This document shows, in pieces, positions 32,245-35,514 of a DNA stretch of 35,514 nucleotides; within the stretch, counting starts at the first letter, position 1, and each line of letters begins with the position of its first letter. The stretch comes from Silene noctiflora (Eukaryota; Streptophyta; Magnoliopsida; Caryophyllales; Caryophyllaceae): contig VHZZ01008872.1 of NCBI GenBank assembly GCA_009801015.1, forward strand, positions 9,978-45,491, read 5' to 3'. The notes beneath the pieces were generated by a model. That model did no database searches. It had not been told where the DNA came from and was given only the letters and a program-made list of their open reading frames with translations. The translations under genes were made by a program, and so were the position numbers.

Positions 32245-33776
32245 TTAAATCTCTGTATAGAGCTCTATTGCAAGAAGATAATTGATATTTCTTCTAACTT
32301 CAAGATATGGAAATAATTCCCAATTAAGCAAGAGGAATGGTAATGCTGCACCAGGAGATAAGACGGCGCCAAATAGCAGAATTGAACAGGGCCAACACTG
32401 GAAAGGAGCAACTTCAGTAATCGGCGAACCATCTTCATGAAAAGTACCAAACAAGAACATTTCAAAATTAGCACCAAACGCCGGATTATCAATTGCATCA
32501 GCGTAGACATTGTCATTCCAGTATTGAAAAATAGCTTGAGCAAGTTCATTCCAGGAACCCATTCGAGCGGGTACGATATTAGTAGAATATTGACGCAATG
32601 GAATGATGGACAAATCATCATAGCTCACACCGTAACTCAACACGGTAAGTCTCGTCGGAGGTGGTGGTAGTAAGAGAGCAACAGGTTCCGTCCGCGTAAT
32701 AAGAAGCGGAACAACATCATCGTTAAATTTATTTTCCGTACCTCTGCGGTAAACATGTATCACACCCCAGACTACACCTCCACACATAATAATGACGAGA
32801 AATTCACCAGGTTGAACTTCATTCTCTCCTCCCTCGGGATGAACAACTAAATGACGGAATAAAAAGAACGTATTAGGGTGCAAAACCGTCTTATTATAAA
32901 ATTTGTCTACTTTTTAAAATTTATGCAATTTTAATGTAGGAATGTTTGTTTATTTATTTTTGACGATTGATTTTGATTCCGAAACCACTCATTTCTCAGA
33001 CAACAAAATTAAATTTCAACATGTTAAATTTCAAATTTTTCGTTTTCCCACACAAGAAAATTGGATTTGTAATCCACTATTTCAAATATCTAATTTTAAA
33101 TTAAGGATTTTTCGTTTTTGTGTACCAAATAACATGACAAAAACCAACATACATCATGGATAAGATACACTCAAATTCACTTTTATCCGTCTTAAGCTTA
33201 ACGGGTCAAATAAGGACCCATTTGCATAGATAGGACAAACATCTTGCTCTTTCCTAGGCTTTTTCATTTTTGTCTTATTCATAAAAGTGAATATTACTTG
33301 ACCGTTTTAACAATACAATAAATATAAAGGAGAAATACGATAATTTGCAGCATAGAAGAAAATATACCTTCGTCTATAATTTGGTCTGATGAACCTACAC
33401 ACATTAAAATGAGGATGAAAAAAACAAAACAAAAATTAATAGGAAAAAAGGGAAAATTTAAAATCGAGAAGACTCTATAAGAAAATATACATTTTTTTAA
33501 AAAAAAATAAAATAATTCTAAACAACAAAAATATAAGCTTGATGAAGAATACGTAAAAAAAAAAAAAAAGAGAGAGAGAGAGAACAAGGAATAAGAAAGT
33601 ATAACCTTTTTCCAAACCTTGATCGGCAGATGAATCTACATATTATTAAAAAAAGAAACAAACAAACAAAATCAAAAACAATAATAAAGACGAAGATCAA
33701 CGATAAGAAGAAAAAAAAAAAAAAAAAAAGTTGGAATAATAGAGAAATTACCATCAAATTCAATGATATTAACCAT
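32245..33776 (-). CDS. uncharacterised microexon gene B (paralogue of 27675-29112)
   Basis: Four coding exons on the minus strand, all phase-1 introns: 33776-33752 (MVNIIEFD), 33635-33606 (DSSADQGLEK), 33394-33368 (GSSDQIIDE) and 32846-32245 (main body). Lengths 25+30+27+602 = 684 nt, 227 residues. The body carries PGEFLVIIMCGGVVWGVIHV, RLTVLSYGVSYDDL, GSWNELAQAIFQYW, DNPAFGANF, PFQCWPC and LLLNWELFPYLEVRRNI. No signal peptide; a hydrophobic beta-rich stretch near residue 50 looks like part of a fold rather than a membrane anchor. The body reads open upstream to 32883, but the acceptor ATTTAG at 32852-32847 restores the phase-1 frame, so I start the exon there. It keeps the segment that gene A lacks. 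Family unknown to me; role not assigned. Confidence 0.6.
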
Positions 33777-33960
33777 GATTGACAAGAGGAAGCAAAATGA
33801 GTGGGAATAATGAAACGACAGTTGAAGAAGGAATGGGAAATTAGTTGTACGAAGGGTTTAAGGGTTTTATTGTTGGTGTGGTAAGAAAAGGACAAAATAA
33901 GCAACAAGAAAGGGAATAATATGTAGATTTAATTTTTATTTTTATTTTCAATTTGTATTT
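33777..33960 (-). promoter_or_regulatory. promoter region of gene B (twin of gene A's)
   Basis: Shares GTGGTAAGAAAAGGACAAAA (33878-33897), AGGGTTTAAGGGTTTT telo-box-like strings (about 33853) and TTTTATTTTCAATTTGTATT (33940-33959) with the upstream region of gene A. The distance from the first block to the ATG is 102 nt here and 135 nt in A. Confidence 0.65.
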
Positions 33961-34351
33961 CGAAATAACGGAAATGTATGTCAATTGTATTTTTTTGAGA
34001 GAGTAGGTGTCACTTGTCTTATTGTGAAACCGTCTTCTTCTATCCCATTTTTATTTGAACGAGCGTGTGATAATGTGACAGGTCAAATAAAAGTTACATG
34101 AATAGATAATGACAAGTCATTTATAATTTTTTTGTCACTTTAATTTTTGTCTTATCTAATTATATGAATGATATTTAATCTGTCACAAGTTTGTGATGGA
34201 TATACATGTCAAAAACTTACCGTAAATCTGTAATAAAAGTATTTATGTTCCGTATGTAAAACCTTAAATAACCATATGAGTAATATTTGAGGTGCATGGA
34301 GCCTTCTGCAATTTGTGTAGTGTACGTGCATGACACATTGACCTGATATGG

Positions 34352-34699
34352 CAGTAAGAAAATTATACATTTGATGTACTACCAGCAATTTTATAGTTTA
34401 TGAGCATTATAATAAAGTTTTTCAGTTTTGTTTTAAAAAATTTGAGTTTTACCATAAAGTTTTTGAGTTCATTCATTTACACATTAAACTCGAAAAATTA
34501 CAATAAAACTCAAAAACATTGCATATAAGCTTGGTTTAATTTAAGTTTTGATGGGAAAAATAAAATAAAATCGAACTTATAAACTTTAATATGCTAAAAA
34601 AAAATAAAGTTTGAGATAAAAAGCTCGGAAAAAATACTCATATGCTCAAAAACAAATAAAGTATGAGGTAATACATCCGATGTATGTTCCTTTTTCTCA
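34352..34699. mobile_element. MITE family X, copy 3
   Basis: Begins CAGTAAGAAAATTATACAT and ends GATGTATGTTCCTTTTTCTCA, bounded by an exact 8-bp duplication TGATATGG at 34344-34351 and 34700-34707. The interior is collinear with copies at 22590 and 23052. This copy defines the family ends best. Confidence 0.85.
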
Positions 34700-34707
34700 T
34701 GATATGG

Positions 34708-35514
34708 TGCATCTTGTAACGTTTACAGTTATTATTAGCAAATTCTTATTTAAAATAAAGATATCTAGTTTAAGCTTAAGACGGGTTAAGAATATCCATT
34801 TAAATCATAAATATGACAAAGGCAATATACATCCGGATATATATTATCTGTATTAAGAGAGAACAACTATTATATAATTGTAATTAACTTCATTGTATGA
34901 TGTACATCGTCTATGGTCTATGGATACGATTGTTTGGCGAACCGATCCTCTTCACTACTTGAAACTTGAAAGAACTAGAGGGTCTAGTTTTATCATAGGA
35001 TCATTACACGTGTTTGTGTTCCAAGACCGGTTTTATACATTCAGGTTTTACGTTCATAGATTTTATGTAAGATTATATCTCTTCTTAACTAAGAGTGACC
35101 ACTTGTATAATTATGAAATTATTCCTATAGTCGATCTTGTACCGAGTTTCCCTAGCACCAATGCCATTGTTGGTCTAACTCCTTCAAGCAAGGGAACCTA
35201 ACTAGTAGCAAGAGGAAGCTCACTATCCCAAACTTTTTGAAAGATGGTAAAGATTATCAATTTTTGCTATTCGAAAATTCTTAGATCAAAAACCTTAACA
35301 TAAATATAAAATAATACAAGGGAAATTTGCTACCCTAAATTTTATTTCTAGGCCTGCCCGCAACTCAAAGACTCCAAGGAACTAACTATCCTATCTTTCT
35401 AATTAGTGTTGTACTTAACATATTTTAGAATGGATACTTTCGTAATCCCCCTTACTATTAAGAGAATAAAAATTCTTTTAGTTTTCCCTCCAAAAAGCAT
35501 CTAACTAAATAAGG
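34708..35514. other. right-end region, no gene supported
   Basis: Contains a CTTAAGACGGGTTAAG motif near 34775 and the second copy of the dispersed repeat (35093-35174). The open frame at 34893-35201 has repetitive F/Y/R composition and no recognisable domain. Confidence 0.45.
35093..35174 (+). repeat. dispersed direct repeat, copy 2
   Basis: Matches 553-641 in order and orientation (ACTTGTATAATTATGAA, CTTGTACCGAGTTT, CCTAGCACCAATGCC, GTTGGTC). Similarity fades on both sides. Confidence 0.6.

Noticed and set aside
32847..32883. TTG start giving HPNTFFLFRHL for gene B
   Set aside because: Not an ATG, and a good acceptor (ATTTAG) plus the microexon chain restore the frame at 32846, matching gene A's structure.
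33294..33907. F/S-rich minus-strand open frames
   Set aside because: They cross the introns and microexons of gene B and consist of T-rich intron sequence; the spliced model explains the region better.
34893..35201. 102-residue + strand open frame
   Set aside because: Repetitive F/Y/R composition, no motif, and it overlaps the dispersed repeat.

Overview
This window looks like nuclear DNA from a flowering plant. It is AT-rich, its genes are split by many short GT-AG introns, and it is dense in small non-autonomous transposons. The landmark is a complete plant PHYLLO gene (the menF-menD-menC-menH fusion of phylloquinone synthesis). The repeat motifs (CCGTCACAAGCTTGTGACGG-type palindromes, CTCCCTCCGTCC Stowaway ends, GGGTCGTGTCGTGT-rich hAT-like elements) make me think of Caryophyllales. 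That placement is inference only. The scattered N bases lie only in the two phosphatase copies near the left end and suggest unresolved near-identical copies.

Left end (1-4.5 kb): two tandem copies of an FCP1/CTD-phosphatase-like gene. The first is cut by the window edge. The second (1925-2584) keeps the DLDNT catalytic motif but has a changed C-terminus. Short repeats, a 146-bp MITE and GC-rich repeat debris follow.

Centre (4.6-20.4 kb): PHYLLO on the + strand. I resolved 26 exons that join in frame to 1,694 residues: transit peptide, MenF fragment without the chorismate-binding half, MenD, MenC and MenH. The active-site motifs checked in MenD, MenC and MenH are intact. One polypeptide would therefore catalyse consecutive steps from isochorismate toward the naphthoquinone ring in the plastid. 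At least one complete Stowaway MITE lies in an intron and a second just after the stop codon.

Right of PHYLLO (20.9-24.5 kb): two divergent two-exon genes for secreted cysteine-rich (defensin-like) peptides. Both have a phase-1 intron right after the signal peptide. Two copies of a ~350-bp MITE family lie between them, and a third lies at 34.4 kb.

25-27 kb: an hAT-like element with an 8-bp target duplication, then a small GARP/MYB-like (G2-like) gene with an unresolved reading-frame junction.

27.7-34 kb: two same-strand (minus) paralogous genes of a family I do not recognise. Each has a 25-nt first coding exon, two very short phase-1/phase-1 microexons encoding variants of G-S-S-x-D-Q, and one large last exon. 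Their proximal promoters are also duplicated. The bodies show a faint resemblance to ribosome-inactivating-protein folds, which I treat as a hypothesis only. Between them lie two more hAT-like elements, one nested inside an older MITE. This pair is the best candidate for something undescribed.
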